A stretch of DNA of 64,000 nt. It comes from Bettongia penicillata ogilbyi. Lineage: Eukaryota > Chordata > Mammalia > Diprotodontia > Potoroidae. The notes under the pieces were generated by a model. That model had not been told where the DNA came from. It saw nothing but the letters and a program-made list of their open reading frames with translations, and did not search any database. This document shows positions 1 to 12,770 of the stretch, piece by piece; the first letter of the stretch is position 1; each line of letters begins with the position of its first letter. The position numbers were made by a program, and so were the translations under genes. The stretch spans positions 14,546,718 to 14,610,717 of the forward strand of contig JAJHZJ010000014.1 in the NCBI GenBank assembly GCA_023548195.1. Reading direction: 5' to 3'.

Positions 1-230
1 TTTGGCTGTCATGTTATATACCATCCAGTGCTAGATTATGGATCCAGGATGGACAGGACCAGTTGTGAACACTGGCACTAGCTGTGACTAAGCGTGGAAC
101 AAGTTGGAAGTAAACAGCTGTGTGGTTCTGATCCCAAGAACTAATGCTGTATCCTAGACCCAAAGAAAAACCAGGAGTTCAGTCACTCTGAACCTGCAAA
201 AAACCTTCTATTGAGGTCAGAGGACCAAAG
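1..230 (-). mobile_element. possible ERV leader downstream of a 5' LTR (window edge)
   Basis: This segment lies directly 3' of the minus-strand LTR that begins at 231. Read on the minus strand, the first bases after the LTR include TGGTCCTCTGACC, which resembles a tRNA-Glu-type primer-binding site (about 12 of 18 positions by eye). If so, the LTR is a 5' LTR and an endogenous retrovirus continues to the left of the window. No gag-like reading frame is visible in the 230 bases. The alternative is plain flanking DNA beside a solo LTR. Confidence 0.3.
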
Positions 231-790
231 TGTTGAGTTTTGGGGTGCTTGGGACCCAAAAGTACTGACACCCTGGGTCCTGCCCAAATGAATTCAACCC
301 AAACCTTCTTTCAGCCAAAGTAAAACAAAGTTTATTAAAGATCCACCATATTGGGCTAGCTCTTAAGAAGTTTCACCATTTGAGATGCTTGTATTAACAA
401 GCAGGCCAGATAAAATCTGAGCTAGATTGAGCCTGATCTAGACTGAATCTGAGCACCTTCAAGGAATCAAAATGGAACTTACACACAGAAAGTCTGTAGA
501 AGGGATCTAGGAGTAGTCTAGCAGTCTGAGGTGATAGGAGAAGGAGTTTAGGAAGGGTCTTGAGAAGGCGTCAAAGAAGGATCTTAATGGAACTGGGGTG
601 ACTGATCAAGCGGAGGAAGCAGCTGGAGGCAATATAGAGATAACAGACAATGGAGGGCTGGGGTGGGAAGCAGGTGGGGCAATCTAGATGTAATTGAGAG
701 CCAGGCTAGGTTAAGGGTAACAGATTTGGGTGGATTTTTTTGCTAATGCCTATGGGTGCATTGCTCTTTCATGGGTATTAATTGCTTATA
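231..790 (-). mobile_element. LTR, minus strand (same family as 34263-34843)
   Basis: The plus-strand sequence starts TGTTGAG at 231, the complement of a ...CTCAACA LTR end. A reversed AATAAA lies near 330 (tttattaaag). Roughly 290-470 matches, in reverse, the R/U5 and TATA-proximal part of the LTR at 34263-34843: both have the 'taatacaag', 'caatatgg' and 'ttttactttggctga' blocks. The TATA box is degraded in this copy. The outer boundary near 790 is uncertain because the U3 regions have diverged. Confidence 0.6.
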
Positions 791-2139
791 TTAAAAACTG
801 AAAATTTTTCCTAGTATAGTAATCTAGCTGAAGAAATAAATGAAGGCTTAGGGAAGTTAACTGACTTTCCAATATATATGTAACAGTAATAAAGCATCTT
901 TTCAAGCATCTTTTCAAGCTTTTGTAGATCAACTATGCTTATGAATAGGTTAGACATTCATCCTACCTGGTAAAGGAGACAATAACCTTGTTTCCTGGAC
1001 TTAGCTTTATCTCTGTGTCTTTTGTCCACCCACTAATCTAAAGGTAAGAAAATAAAAGATTTGGGAGATTTTTAAAAAAAAGGATTGTGGAACCCCAAAT
1101 CCTAAAGAAGTTTAGTAGTTATTGACTGATTTATAGTTGAGCCTTAAGAAATTAAAATTGCAAGATATATAGAATACTGGACTGAAATGCTCCAAAGCCC
1201 CAAACCAGGAAAGTAAGTACAAAAGCATTTTAAGCTTGTTGGAGGGACACTGTTTTTGTTATAAAGGGGCATGAAACCTGGAGACCCAAAGCTTCTGTTA
1301 GGGGGAGGACATACTCCATTGTCTAGCCTTCAAGACACCGAAGAGAATGTAAAGAAAGACTTTTTTGATATTCTGAAAGGTGTCAACTCAAAATAAAAGA
1401 CCACAAAGGTTGCAATAGCAAGGTTCTCTAATCCAGGCAAGGGACTTGAAATTTAGGACTCCACAGAGCATCAGAGTACTGGAATGCCCAGGAAGCACAA
1501 AAGAAACAAGAGTTTAAATGCACTTCAACATGCACCAACCATGGGATCATGTTCAAGGAGCTCGTCTGATGGCTGCATTCAACAAGAAAATCTTACAAGC
1601 TAAAAGAGCATGGCAACACCTGAATTTCCCTAAAGGAAGTCAATAATACCCAAAAGTTTCAAGTAAGCCAAAGTTGGAGATAGCAGAGCAATATCCAGTG
1701 AATATAATCAGGGAGAAACTACAAGATCAATAGAGTAAACCTGGAAGAATCAATGCAATGGCATTACTAGAAGATATCAGTTATCCTAATCATTAAAGGT
1801 CAAGGCTGCCCTTCCATATGAATATTATAACACAAATGTTCCATTCATATGTGTCTTTTCATGTGCTTGTTCTTGCTACATAGACCCCTTGTGTCCACTG
1901 TGCCCAGTGATGTACTTGTATATTTGTGGGAAAGTATGCCCCAGGTTTATGAGGAACATATTTTGGTTTTTTCTGTTTTTCTTTGTATGCTATTTCATTA
2001 AATTACTTTACTTTTGAGTGGAATAGGTTTAGTGAAGACTTCTCAGATTGTAATTCTTCTCCCAGGGGTGAGATAAGACTGAAAGGCTCAAGGTTACAAT
2101 ATTTTTAGAGTGGAATAATTCCATATAAGGATATAAAAC
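791..2139. other. unassigned AT-rich sequence
   Basis: I recognise no gene, repeat family or convincing reading frame here. It may hold old LTR or LINE remnants that cannot be placed by eye. Confidence 0.4.
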
Positions 2140-2463
2140 TGTGTAGTACATTAGGGTCTCAATGATTGGATGAAACTTACATAATTCTTCGATGTCTTCA
2201 TTTCAAAAAGGATTGGCTAGATTTCGCGTCTAGAATGTAAGATCATATTCTCAGCTAATGAAGATAATGGTCAGTGGGAAGGGAGGGCCTTGCGTTAGAG
2301 TCTATATATATCATTGCTTCTCCTTTATCTTCGGCTTTTCCTGCTCCAGGTGAACTGGTACAGGAACTGCCCTGCTTCTGGAGAATCGAATAAATAAGCT
2401 TTCTGTCATCACTTTGAGAGGCCTCTGAGTAATTAATTAAGTAGGGATCCGAGCCATCGCACA
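2140..2463 (+). mobile_element. candidate solo LTR
   Basis: A TATA box (tctatatatatc, about 2302) is followed at about 85 bp by AATAAA (2389) and a short U5-like segment ending in CACA at 2463, the spacing expected of an LTR. The start at 2140 (TGTGTAG) is chosen because it gives a TGTG...CACA inverted terminus. No target-site duplication was found, so the left boundary is a guess. Confidence 0.4.
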
Positions 2464-5044
2464 TATTTTGATCTAATTATATCCTCTGGCTTCCCATAAA
2501 AGGTAAACACATTTTGGGGAACTCAAATTACCATTGTAAGAGATGAGAATGTACAATGTTACTTGAAAAGGGGGTAGCTATTTTAGGGAGAACTGCCCTA
2601 GAAGGTTATAATTGGGAACAACAAGTAATATTACTAAAAAACACATTATGCAAGTAAGGAAATTAAAAATCAAGAAAAGAAATTTGTGAGGAGAAACAGA
2701 ATTACAAAAGAATTGAGATAAAAAATCCCAAGGTCCAGATGAAGACAATTGATCTTTTGATCTTTTTTGCATGAAATGATGGATCAAAGGCAACAAATAA
2801 ATAGTAGTCACAGAAATTGAGTTTTCAACTGAGGAGAGCCTAGAGGCAGTACAATGTGGCTCTGAAAAGTTTAGAGCATAAAAAAAGCCCTGGGTTTGTT
2901 GAAATGCATGTCAGCAAGGAAACATATACTTTATTCAGCTACACATTTTGGTAATTTTTTTAAACAGTTGTCAGCTGCAAGAGCAAAAGTCAACTTACCC
3001 CTTATGAAGATAGCTGCATGATGTTTTGGTTCTCAATATTTTCTTTGGTTTCCTTAGAAAAAAATGTCAATTATTTAACTTCAGACTAACACTTATTAAA
3101 CAAAGGCATTATTCTTGCTTGTTTCCAAATTTTACCTGATCTTTCCTAACAATTCCTATTTGAATTAATTGACTGAAATTCCTTTCCCTTTTAATGAGAA
3201 ATTCACAGTTTTTATCAGAGCAATTTGTTTTTATTTCTGACTTTCTCCTAGGTTTCTGTGGTTTCCATTATAGTCTGACTGTTTTGCCTATATGTTAAAC
3301 TTAATTTGGAAAAATGTCACAAGTATATTTTCCTCACATTACTTAGTCTCTGAACCAAAATTATGGACATTCTTTTTACTTATCAAGTTTTTTTTAAAAC
3401 TCAGCTTACTAAACTTACTAAACTCAGTCTGCTATTTATGTAGTTCCACCTGCAATTCACCCACCACATAAAATTCTAAGAAGCAATTATTCTTAAAGCT
3501 AAGGAAGTATAGGAAATTTGTAAGAATTTCACAGGTTGACATTTTATAGATACACGATTACAGTGGGTTGGCTTGTTTGAAATAGCCAAATAGTAAACTG
3601 ATCAGTTTTCCATACCAAAAATGATTCATCTTGCCATATCATTATGAACAATTAACTACGAAAGCCAGGTATAGCCAAAGTCCTGGGATAAACTCTCAGT
3701 TAGACAAACACAGTTTGCCTCTCTTGGTTTGGGGCAAGAGCTCATGGTTCAAGTAGAAAGCTTGCTGAGTAAACCCTTTATGGTATGAAGTATGACACAT
3801 AATGAATTGTGTCATTATGTCATTCTTGGTATTCCTACCTGGCCATGAATGAACTTAGAATAAAAGATTTTTATTTCACTTCATTATCTGTTGGGTAACT
3901 TGGCCTCTAAACCCTTGTGAAGGAGAGTCAGGTGCAAACACACCTTAAGGTTGTTACAAAAGTCCTTTTGTAATTTATCTAGATTCGAATTTCATGCCTT
4001 GAACCCCATTGACCATCATTCCAGGGTTCACTAAACCCCACCCCTTTATTACATCTTCTCATTTCCACATTTCAATTCCCCCACCACCTTTCTCATCTTC
4101 ATTTACTTTATTCTTTATTTAATAAAGGAAATGTCAATCCAAAAAGAATTCTCTTACTACCCCCCCACCCCGTTTATTGGCATCAGATAGCATGAGAAAG
4201 ATTTTTCTCAGTTACTAAGAGAATTGACAAAAGTCTGAGTCTGATGATTTGAACCTAGGATATCAGTGATAAAAGTCCAATTATAATGGACTCATCCTTT
4301 ATGAATGAGGCCTGGCCTGGTAGTTCTTTTGATATGCAGGAAAAGGCCTTCCCAGAACAAAGAAAAGTAGTAGATATGCTGATTTCACTTCCCCACACAA
4401 GCAGTTCTCTTATATTAGCCACCAGTATGATTTCAAATCATGTTTCTTATAATTTCTATTTTTATATAATTTCTGTGGAAACAAAATTCAATAATACCTT
4501 ACATGCACCAATGTTCAGCAGTAGCTAAATTAGCTTATGTCTTATCTTTCTTAAAGGAATAAAGATTTATTTAAAACTTCTGTTTAGTTCAACTCAACTT
4601 TATTTACATTCACAGACCAAAACAATGCAGATTCTGTGGCTTTTCCCCAGGGGTCCTCTGTCCTCATTTCTGTGACTCTGAGAATTCAAAGATTAGTTAA
4701 AAATACTCTGAACTTTGGTTCTCATATAAATATGCGTGTGTGTTTGTGTGTGGCATTTTTATTTCATCTTCTTCTTAATCTGTGACTAATTTTTCCATGT
4801 CTTCTGATTTCTTGTTTTTTTCACCAAATACTTTTTTCTATGGTCTATCAAAACCCCCTACTGACATTTACAGGTTAATCACTTGTGACTGGGATGAATC
4901 TGACTTTCTTGCTCCACAAATCAGGGAGGCCAAAGCAAAAATTTAACAAGTTCAGTTCTTGCACTGAAAATTTAGCTACTGACACAAATAATGTGACTGT
5001 TATACAGGGTAGTTTGGTGTAATTTAGAAGCATAAATTATATTT
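2464..5044. other. unassigned AT-rich intergenic sequence
   Basis: No recognisable gene or clear repeat family. Contains a short TG-rich stretch near 4735-4752 and a C-run near 4161. The short reading frames here lack any recognisable domain and are treated as chance. Confidence 0.45.
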
Positions 5045-5639
5045 AGTTTTTCTTTTTTAAATTTAAATAGTATTTTTTCAATTATGTATCAAAAAAAATT
5101 TTAGCATTCATTTTTACAAGAGTTTGATTTCCAAATTTTTCTCCTTCCCTTCTTCCCCTCCCCTCTTCAGAAAATGGTAGGTAGTTTGATATAGTTTATG
5201 CATGTTCTATAGTGTAAATCATATTTCCTTATTAGTCACTGTTATGGAAAAAGTAACAGATCAAAAGCAAATAAAACCATGAGAAAGAATAAAATAAGTG
5301 AAAAAAAATATACTTCAATCTGCATTCAATCAATCAGTTCTTTATCTGGATAGGGATAGGATTTTCCTTCATGAGATCTTTGTATTTGTCTTGGATCATT
5401 GTGTTGCTGACAAGAGCTGATCATCAAAAGATGTTGCTGATACTATGTACAATGTTTTCTGTTTCTGTTCTTTTCACTTTGCATCAGTTCGCACAAAACC
5501 AGGTTTTTCCAAAATCTGCCTGCTCATCATTACTTATTGCACAATAGTACTCCACTACATGCATGTACCACAGCTTGTTCAGCCACTCCCCAATTGATGG
5601 GCATCTCTTCAATTTCCAATATTTTGCCACCACAAAAAG

Positions 5640-6305
5640 GGCTGCTATAAATATGTTTGCACATGTAGAGCCTTTTCTTTTTTTATGATGTCTTTGGGGT
5701 ACAAACCCAATAGTGGTATTGCTGGATCAAAGGGAATGCTTAGTTTGGTTGTCCTTTGGACATATTTCCAAATTGCTCTCCAAAGTGGTTGTATCAGCTC
5801 ATACCTCCTCCTACAGTGCATTGCTGTCCCAATTTTCCCACATCCTCTCCAATATTTATCATTTTCTGTTTTTGTCACATTAGCCAATCTGATGGGGGTG
5901 AGGTATTTTAGAGTTGTTTTAATTTACGTTTCCTCTAATAGTGATCTAGAGTACTTCTTCATATGCCTATAGATAACTTTTATTTCTTCATCTGAAAACT
6001 GCTTATTCCATGTCTTTTGACCATTTTTCAACTGGAGAAATATTCTTATAAATTTGACTGTGTTCTCTATATATTTGAGAAATGAGGACTTTATCAGAGA
6101 TACTTGCTTTACAAATGGTTTTCCAGCTTTCTGCTTTCCTTCTAATCTTATTTGCTTGGATTTTGTTTGTACAAAAGCTTTTCAATCTGATATGATCAAA
6201 ATGATCTATTTTACATTTTCTAATACTCTCTATCTCCTATTTGGTCATGAATTCTTCATCTCCCCATTGATTTGACAGATAAATTATTACTTGCTCTTCT
6301 AATTT
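5640..6305 (-). pseudogene. L1 A ORF2 C-terminal remnant
   Basis: Minus-strand frames give SFCTNKIQANKIRRKAESW (about 6185-6120) and, further on, WRGCGKIGTAMHC followed by IPFDPAIPLLGLYPKD (5887-5645). These are the conserved C-terminal blocks of mammalian L1 ORF2. The 'CWxxC...HC' cysteine region is partly present. Frames are shifted between blocks and there is no upstream reverse-transcriptase domain. Confidence 0.8.
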
Positions 6306-7076
6306 GGTTGTTTCATTTTAGCAAGATGCTGTTTCCTTCTTTTTGTCTTTTAATTAGGCATATTTTTTGCTTTTATTTTGTCTAAGATCAGGATTACTAC
6401 CACTACCCTTTTTTAACTTCAACTGAAGCATAATAGGTTCTGCTCCAGTCCTTTACCTTTACTCTGTGTGTGTATCTCTGCTTCAAGTGTATTTCTTGCA
6501 AGTAACACATTATAGGATTCTGGTTTTTTATCTACTCTGATATCCATTTCTGTTTTGTAGGAGAGTTCATCCCATTTACATTTAGTTACGATTACTACCT
6601 GTGTATTTCCCTCCATCCTATCCTTCTTCCTGTGTGTCCTCTCTCTCCTTTCACCCTTTCCCACTTCACCAGTGTTTTGCTTCTGTTTACCACTTCCTCC
6701 GATCTGCTGTAACAGCAAGCACCCTAGCATACCCAGGATGACCTGCCAGCATTGGTTCTTGGATCTGCTTTTCTTAAAGGAAAGCAACTTTTAAGGGATC
6801 AAAAATCTTGTTTAATTACATTCACTAGTGCAAGGGGAAAGTCAGCACCCTGAACAACAGAGAAAATACAAACAGAGAAATTACCACAAAGACCAACACT
6901 TTGACTGATTGAATCAAAGCAATATTGCTATACACTTTACATAAATCACTAGATCAAGAGAGCTTTTGTTTCTGAGCATTTAGGAGGTCTGAACATATAG
7001 CTATACATGTTCAGACTCAGAGTCTCCATGAGGGAATCACATAAGCAAACTCCCAAAGCAAAACCTCACCTCAGAG

Positions 7077-7079
<3 letters not shown>

Positions 7080-7124
<45 letters not shown>
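7080..7124. repeat. (TA)(CA)n microsatellite
   Basis: A short TA run followed by about 18 uninterrupted CA dinucleotides, lying inside the intergenic part of L1 A. Confidence 0.95.
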
Positions 7125-7740
7125 ATTTTCAGAGCCAGAGGGCATCACAACCCTCAGGACTCGTGCCTAATTAGAAATTATCAAATATCAAAAAATTATC
7201 CACTCTCTAATGGGTAGAAAGATCTTCAAATCCCATTAACATCATATCTACCCTCCTGTATTTCAGTCCCCAACCCTCTTGGCCCCCTTAATTAATCTCC
7301 TCCCCTTCTACTTCCCTGTCAGGTAATTTTCTATATTCAATTGATTGTGTATATCATTCCCTCTTTGAGACAAAATTGATAGGAGTAAGGTTCAAGGGAT
7401 GCCAATCACCCACTCTCCCATCTTCCCCTTCACTGTAAAAGGTCTTTTTCACATCTTCATGTAAGATAATTTGCCTCATTCTACCTCTCCCTTCTGCACC
7501 CTTTGTACTCCTCTTTGTCTTCCGTTAATAAATTTTTTTGGTCATTTCCTCAAAATCGCCTTATAGCCATATCATCTGTGTATGTGTATTCCTTCTATCT
7601 GTATGGTTAGTGATATAATTATTGTGTCATAAGTACATCTTTCTGTGCAGGGATGTAAACTGTTTAGGTCTATTGAATTCCTTATGTTTTCTTTTCCCTT
7701 TTTACCTGTTTATGCTTCTTTTGGGTCTTGATAGCAGAGG

Positions 7741-8660
7741 TCAAATTTTTTCATTTGGTTCCGGTCTCCTTATGAAGGCTTGAAATCCTTCTATTTCATT
7801 GAATGACCATTTTTCCCTTGATGTATTATGCTTAATTTTGCCAGGTAAGTGATTCTTGATTGTAGTCCTAGCTCCTTTGTTCTCCAAAATATCATGTTCT
7901 ATCACCTCCAGTCCTTTAATGTTGGAGCTGCCAGGTCCTGTGTGATCCTGATTGTGACCTCTATTTGAATTTCCAATATTTAAATTGTTTCTTTCTAGCC
8001 ACTTGTAGTATTTTTTCCTTGACCTGATGGTTCTGAAATTTGGCTGTAATTTTCCATGGGGTATTGATTTTGGAATCTTTTTCTTAAGGTGATCAGTGGA
8101 TTCTTTCAATGCCTATTTTGCCCTCTGATTCCAGGACATCAGGAGAGTCTTCCCTGACAATTTCTTGAAAGATGATATCCAGGTCCTCCTTTTGATAATG
8201 GTTTTCAGGTAGTCCAACAATTCTGATATTATCTTTCCTGATCTCTCTCATACTTTTGCCATGAAGTATTTCACATTTTTCTACCATTTTTTTTATTCTT
8301 TTGAATTGATTTAATTCATGATGTTTCACAGAGATGTTAGCTTCCAACTGCCCAGTTCCAACTTTTAAGGTATTGTTTTCCTCAATTATCTTTTGTACTT
8401 TCTTTTCCATTTAGCCTATTGTACTTTTTAAGCAGTTTTCTAAGCTATTGACTCTTTTTCATAATTCTCTTGCATCACTCTCATTTCTTTTCCCAATTTT
8501 TCTTCTATCTCTCTTATTTTTAAGCTCCTTTATGAGTTCTACTAATGAGATCTTTCTGGGTTTGAGACCACTTCCTGTTTTTCTTAGGGGTTTTACCCAT
8601 AGGTGTTTTGCCATTGTTATCCTCTTCTGAGTTTGTCTCTTGGTCTTCCCTGTCTCCATA
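7741..8660 (-). pseudogene. L1 A ORF1 remnant (RNA-binding protein)
   Basis: Two overlapping frames (8410-8093 and 8109-7741) carry the coiled-coil end, the RNA-recognition segment (NIRIVGLPE, DIIFQEIV) and the C-terminal domain (KWSFNEIEGFQAF) of an L1 ORF1 protein; a third frame (8659-8459) covers the N-terminal part. Frameshifts and stops between the blocks make it non-coding. The functional family protein is a trimeric nucleic-acid chaperone that coats L1 RNA in cytoplasmic particles. Confidence 0.75.
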
Positions 8661-10376
8661 ATAACTCTCTATGGTCAGATTCTTTGATGTTTTCAGCTTA
8701 TCATTTTTTATGTCTTTTTCTTTTCTTTTAAATTTGAGTTATGCCACCACAGTGAAAGGTATGCCTGGTTTCTTGTGCTAGTGACTGCAGGCTCTGATTG
8801 TTTACCTGGCGTTATCCTGATGTTGCCCTGAGGCCCACAGGGGGACCCTCAGCTGAAGGTCCTGAGCCCTGTGGTGAGGGCATAGGGTGGGATGTGGCTG
8901 GTGCTGCTGGAAGCTGTAGGGGTCTGGCAACTTACCTGGTGCTGAACTGGGGTCCTAGTGGTGGTGTCTGGTGTATACTGAGGCCACAGGTGTGTTTCTG
9001 CATTTCCCCTGAAACAAGTGCAGTCAGGCCACTGGAGGCTGCCTGTTTTCCCAGGGCTATGCTGAAGTATGGTAGATCAGGCTGGCGACTGCCTGTTTTA
9101 GGTGCCCATACAGTTGGCATCTACCTGGAGCCACTGAAGGATGCCTATTTATCCAGAACTAGACTGAAGAAAGTGATAGTTCTCAGAACTGGAGTCTGCC
9201 AGTTCCCTTGGCTATGCTAAGGCAGTTGAAGGGTCCTGATGTTGGTGTTTGCCTCCTCTACCACACTGGTGTGCAGGATCTCCCACTGGTTTGCTAAGGT
9301 GGGGATTGCAGCAATGCTTCCCATCCTGGGCTGCATTCCCTTTTCACCCGAGTGACACAGACCTTTCTTGCTGATCTTTCAAGTTTTCTGGGTTAAAAGG
9401 TTGTTTCACCCCATCTTTTTACTGGTTCTGCTGTTCCAGAATATGTTTGGGGACTCCATTTTATTGTCAGTTGGAAGTAAGTATGGGAGAGGTGCAGTGA
9501 TTTACTGCTTATTCCACCATCGTCGGTCCAGGAAGTGTCAGGAGCATAACATGTAATTTGTAGGGAGATTTTCCTGAAATGTTCCAAATGTAACATTCAA
9601 ATATTTTATACATACATGCATATGTATATATGCATATATATTTTTCAACTTTTTTCTTTCATTTATTTTTTCCTTGATTATTAATTTGTTTTCAGTTTTC
9701 TACAATTACTTCCATAAGTCTTAGATTTTGTCCATCTCCCCTCCCATTCCCCCTCCCGCCTCAAGATGGCATACAATCTTACATGGGTTCTACACATATA
9801 TTTTTATTAAACACATTTTCACATTGGTCATGTTGAATAGAAGAATTAAAATGAATGGGAGAAAACATGAGGAAAAACAAAACAAAACATAACACAAGAA
9901 AAAATATTTTGCTTCATTCTGTGATCCAATTCCATAGTTCTTTCTTTGGATGTGGATTGCATTTTGCCTCAAGAGTCCAGTGGGAATGTTTTAGGTCCTT
10001 GCATTGTTATGAAGGGCTAAGTCTACCAGAATAATTCCTCATACACTGTTGTTACTACTGTGCACAATGTTCTCCTGGTTCTGCGCCTTTCACTCAGCAT
10101 CAGTTCACATAAGTCCTTTCAGGACTCTCTGGAGTCTTCCCGTTCATCATTTCTTACAGCATAATAGTATTCCTTTACATTCACATACAACAACTGGTTC
10201 AGTCATTCCCCAGTTGGTGGGTATCCCTTTGATTTTCAGTTCTTGGTCACCACAAAGACAGCTGCTATAAATATTTTTATACATGTGGGACTCTTTCCCA
10301 TTTTTATGATCTCTTTGGGATACATACCTACAAGTGATATTGCTGGGTCAAAGAGTATGCACATTTTTGTGGTCCT

Positions 10377-10955
10377 TTAGAGATAGTTCCAAATTGTTCT
10401 CCAGAAAGGATGGATCAGCTCACAACTCCACAAACAATGAATTAGTGTTCCAACTCTCCCATATCTTCTCCAACATTTATCATCTTCCTGTTTTGTCATG
10501 TTAGCCAATCTGATAGGTGTGATGTGGTATCTCAGAGTTATTTTGATTTGCATCTCTCTAATCAATAGTGATTTAGAGCATTTCTTCATATGACTATAGA
10601 TAGCTTTAATTTCTTCCTCTGCAAACTTCCTGTTCATATCCTTTGACCATTTATCAATTGGGAAATGACTTGTATTCTTGGAAATTTGACTCGATTCTCT
10701 ATATATTTAGAAATGAGGCCTTTATCACAGACACTGGTTGCAAAAATTCTTTCCCAGCTTTCTGCTTCCCTCCTAATCTTAGTTGCATTGGATTTGTTTG
10801 GGCAAAAGCTTTTCAATTTAATGTAATCAAAATTATCCATTTTACACTTCATAATATACTCTATCTAGTTTTCCCAGCAATTTTTGTCTAACAATGAGTC
10901 TTTATCCCAGAAGTTGGAGTCCTTGGGTTTATCAAACAGTAGATTGCTATGTTGC
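10377..10955 (-). pseudogene. L1 B ORF2 C-terminal remnant
   Basis: Minus-strand frames carry LKSFCPNKSNATKIRREAESW (split here by frame use) near 10852-10780 and LANMTKQEDDKCWRRYGRVG near 10500-10470, matching L1 ORF2 C-terminal blocks including the start of the cysteine-rich segment. No intact frame and no reverse-transcriptase motifs upstream. Confidence 0.75.
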
Positions 10956-12079
10956 TGAGAAAAAGGTATATTCCTTTCTATTCTCATTCAATTTTCTCCA
11001 GAGATCTAACATATCTATCTTATCCAGAGTTCTATTCACCTCCTTAACTTCTTTCTAGTTTATTTTTAGGTTAGATTTATCAGAGAAGGGGAAGTTGAGG
11101 TCCCCCACTAGAATAGTTTTGCTGTCTATTTCTTCCTGTAACTCCCTTATCTTCTCATCTAAGAATTTGGATGCTAAACCACCTGGTGCATATATGTTTC
11201 ATAATGATATTGTTTCATTGTCTTTTTTAGCAGGATACAGTTTCCTTCCTTATCTCTTTTGATTAGGTCTATTTCTGCTTTTCCTTTGTCTGAGATTAGG
11301 ATTATTATCCCTGCTTTATTTGCATCAGCTAAGGCATGATATATTCTGCTTCTTTACCTTTATCCCATGTGTATCCCCCTGTTTCAAATGTGTTTCTTGT
11401 AAACAACATATTGTTGGATTATGGTTTTTAATTCCATTTTATGGGAAACTTCATCCCATTCACAGTTATGATCACTATTAGTGTTTTTCCTTCCACCTAT
11501 TTCCCCATTTATACTTTTAGTTCTCTCTTCTCCCTTCCCCTCCCCAGTAGAGTTTTAATTTTTGATCACCACATCCTTCAGCCTTCCCTTCCTTCTATCA
11601 GCCCCCCTCTCTTTTATTCCCCCTTTCCCTTATTATTTCTTCCTTCTTTTAGCCTCCCCCCTTTTCTTTCTCCTTTCCCCTCCTACTGCCTATACAGCTA
11701 ATTAGATTTCTACACTTAACTGAATTTTTTGTTCCCTCCTTGAACCAAATCAAATGAGAGTAAATCTCAAACAGTTCTTATTTCCCTCCTCTCTTTCCCT
11801 CTACTGTAACATGTTTTTGTGCCTCTTCTTGTGATGTAATTTACTTTTTTTCTGCCTCCTCCTGACATCTCCCATTACGATCTCTTCACACTCTTAAATC
11901 ATATTTTTTATCATTATATCATTTATTTGTACCCATTCCCTCTGTCTATATCCCTTTTAAATATCATAATAAATATACAATTCTCAAAATTAACAAGTAT
12001 CATCTTCCCTTTTAGGGGTGTAAACAGTTTGCCCATATTGAATAACAAGGTTTTTTTCCCCATTTACCTTTCCATGCCT

Positions 12080-12770
12080 CTCTTGAGACTTGTATTTGAA
12101 GATCGAATTTTCTGTTGAGCTCTGGCCTTTCCATCAGGAAGGTATGGAAATCCCTTATTTCACTGAATGTCCATCTCCTTGACTGAAATATTATGCTCAA
12201 TGTTTCTGGGTAATTGATCCTTGGTTGTAGTCCAAGTTCCTTTGCCTTATGTAATATCATATTCCAATCCCTCTGATCTTTTAGTGTAAAAGTTACAAGA
12301 TCTTATGTTATCCTGACTGTAGTTGTTCAGTATTTAAATTGTTTCTTTCTGGCTGCTTGCAGTACTTTCTCCTTAACTTGATGGTTCTGGAATTTGGCAG
12401 CAGTAGTTCTTGAGGTTTTCATTTTGGGATCTCTTTCAGGAGGTGATCAGTGGATTCTTTTGATGACTATTTTCCTCTCTGGATCTAGGACCTCAGGGTA
12501 GTTTTTCTTGATGATTTCTTAGAAGATATTGTCCAGGCTCTTTTTTTTTTATTGTGACTTTCTGGTAGACCAGTAGTTCTTAGATTTTTCTCTCCTGGAT
12601 CTATTTTCCAGGCCAGTTGTTTTTCCAATGAGATATTTTACATTTTCTTCTATTTTTTCATTCTTTAGATTCTGTTTGACTGATTCTTGATGGTTCATAG
12701 AGTCATTAGCTTCTACTTGCCTAATTCTAATTTTCAATAGATTGTTTCCTTCAGTTAACTTTTTATTGTG
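12080..12770 (-). pseudogene. L1 B ORF1 remnant, N-terminal half missing
   Basis: Frames at 12737-12549 (ENVKYLIGKTTGLENRSRR, the end of the coiled coil) and 12260-12012 (KAKELGLQPRINYPETLS, the C-terminal domain) identify ORF1. Upstream, the sequence passes directly into 5'UTR (gaaccagaggccaca) without an ORF1 start or most of the coiled coil; the equivalent region is present in the plus-strand L1 at 32440-32800. Non-coding. Confidence 0.75.

Larger units (their letters stand above)
5045..9540 (-). mobile_element. L1 LINE 'A', internally deleted, minus strand
   Basis: Read on the minus strand the order is 5'UTR (about 9540-8700), ORF1 remnant (about 8660-7745), intergenic and ORF2 start (about 7740-6320), ORF2 C-terminal part (about 6310-5640) and 3'UTR (5640-5045). 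The 5' end carries the L1-type CGATGGTGGA start, a diverged version of the CAAGATGG motif seen in the neighbouring L1. ORF2 jumps at about 6305-6320 from early endonuclease sequence to the C-terminal region, so most of the endonuclease and all of the reverse transcriptase are missing. A CA microsatellite (7087-7122) sits in the intergenic part. All frames are broken. Confidence 0.85.

Noticed and set aside
6419..6787. 122-codon minus-strand frame
   Set aside because: Corresponds to L1 A intergenic/early ORF2 sequence out of frame; no independent domain.
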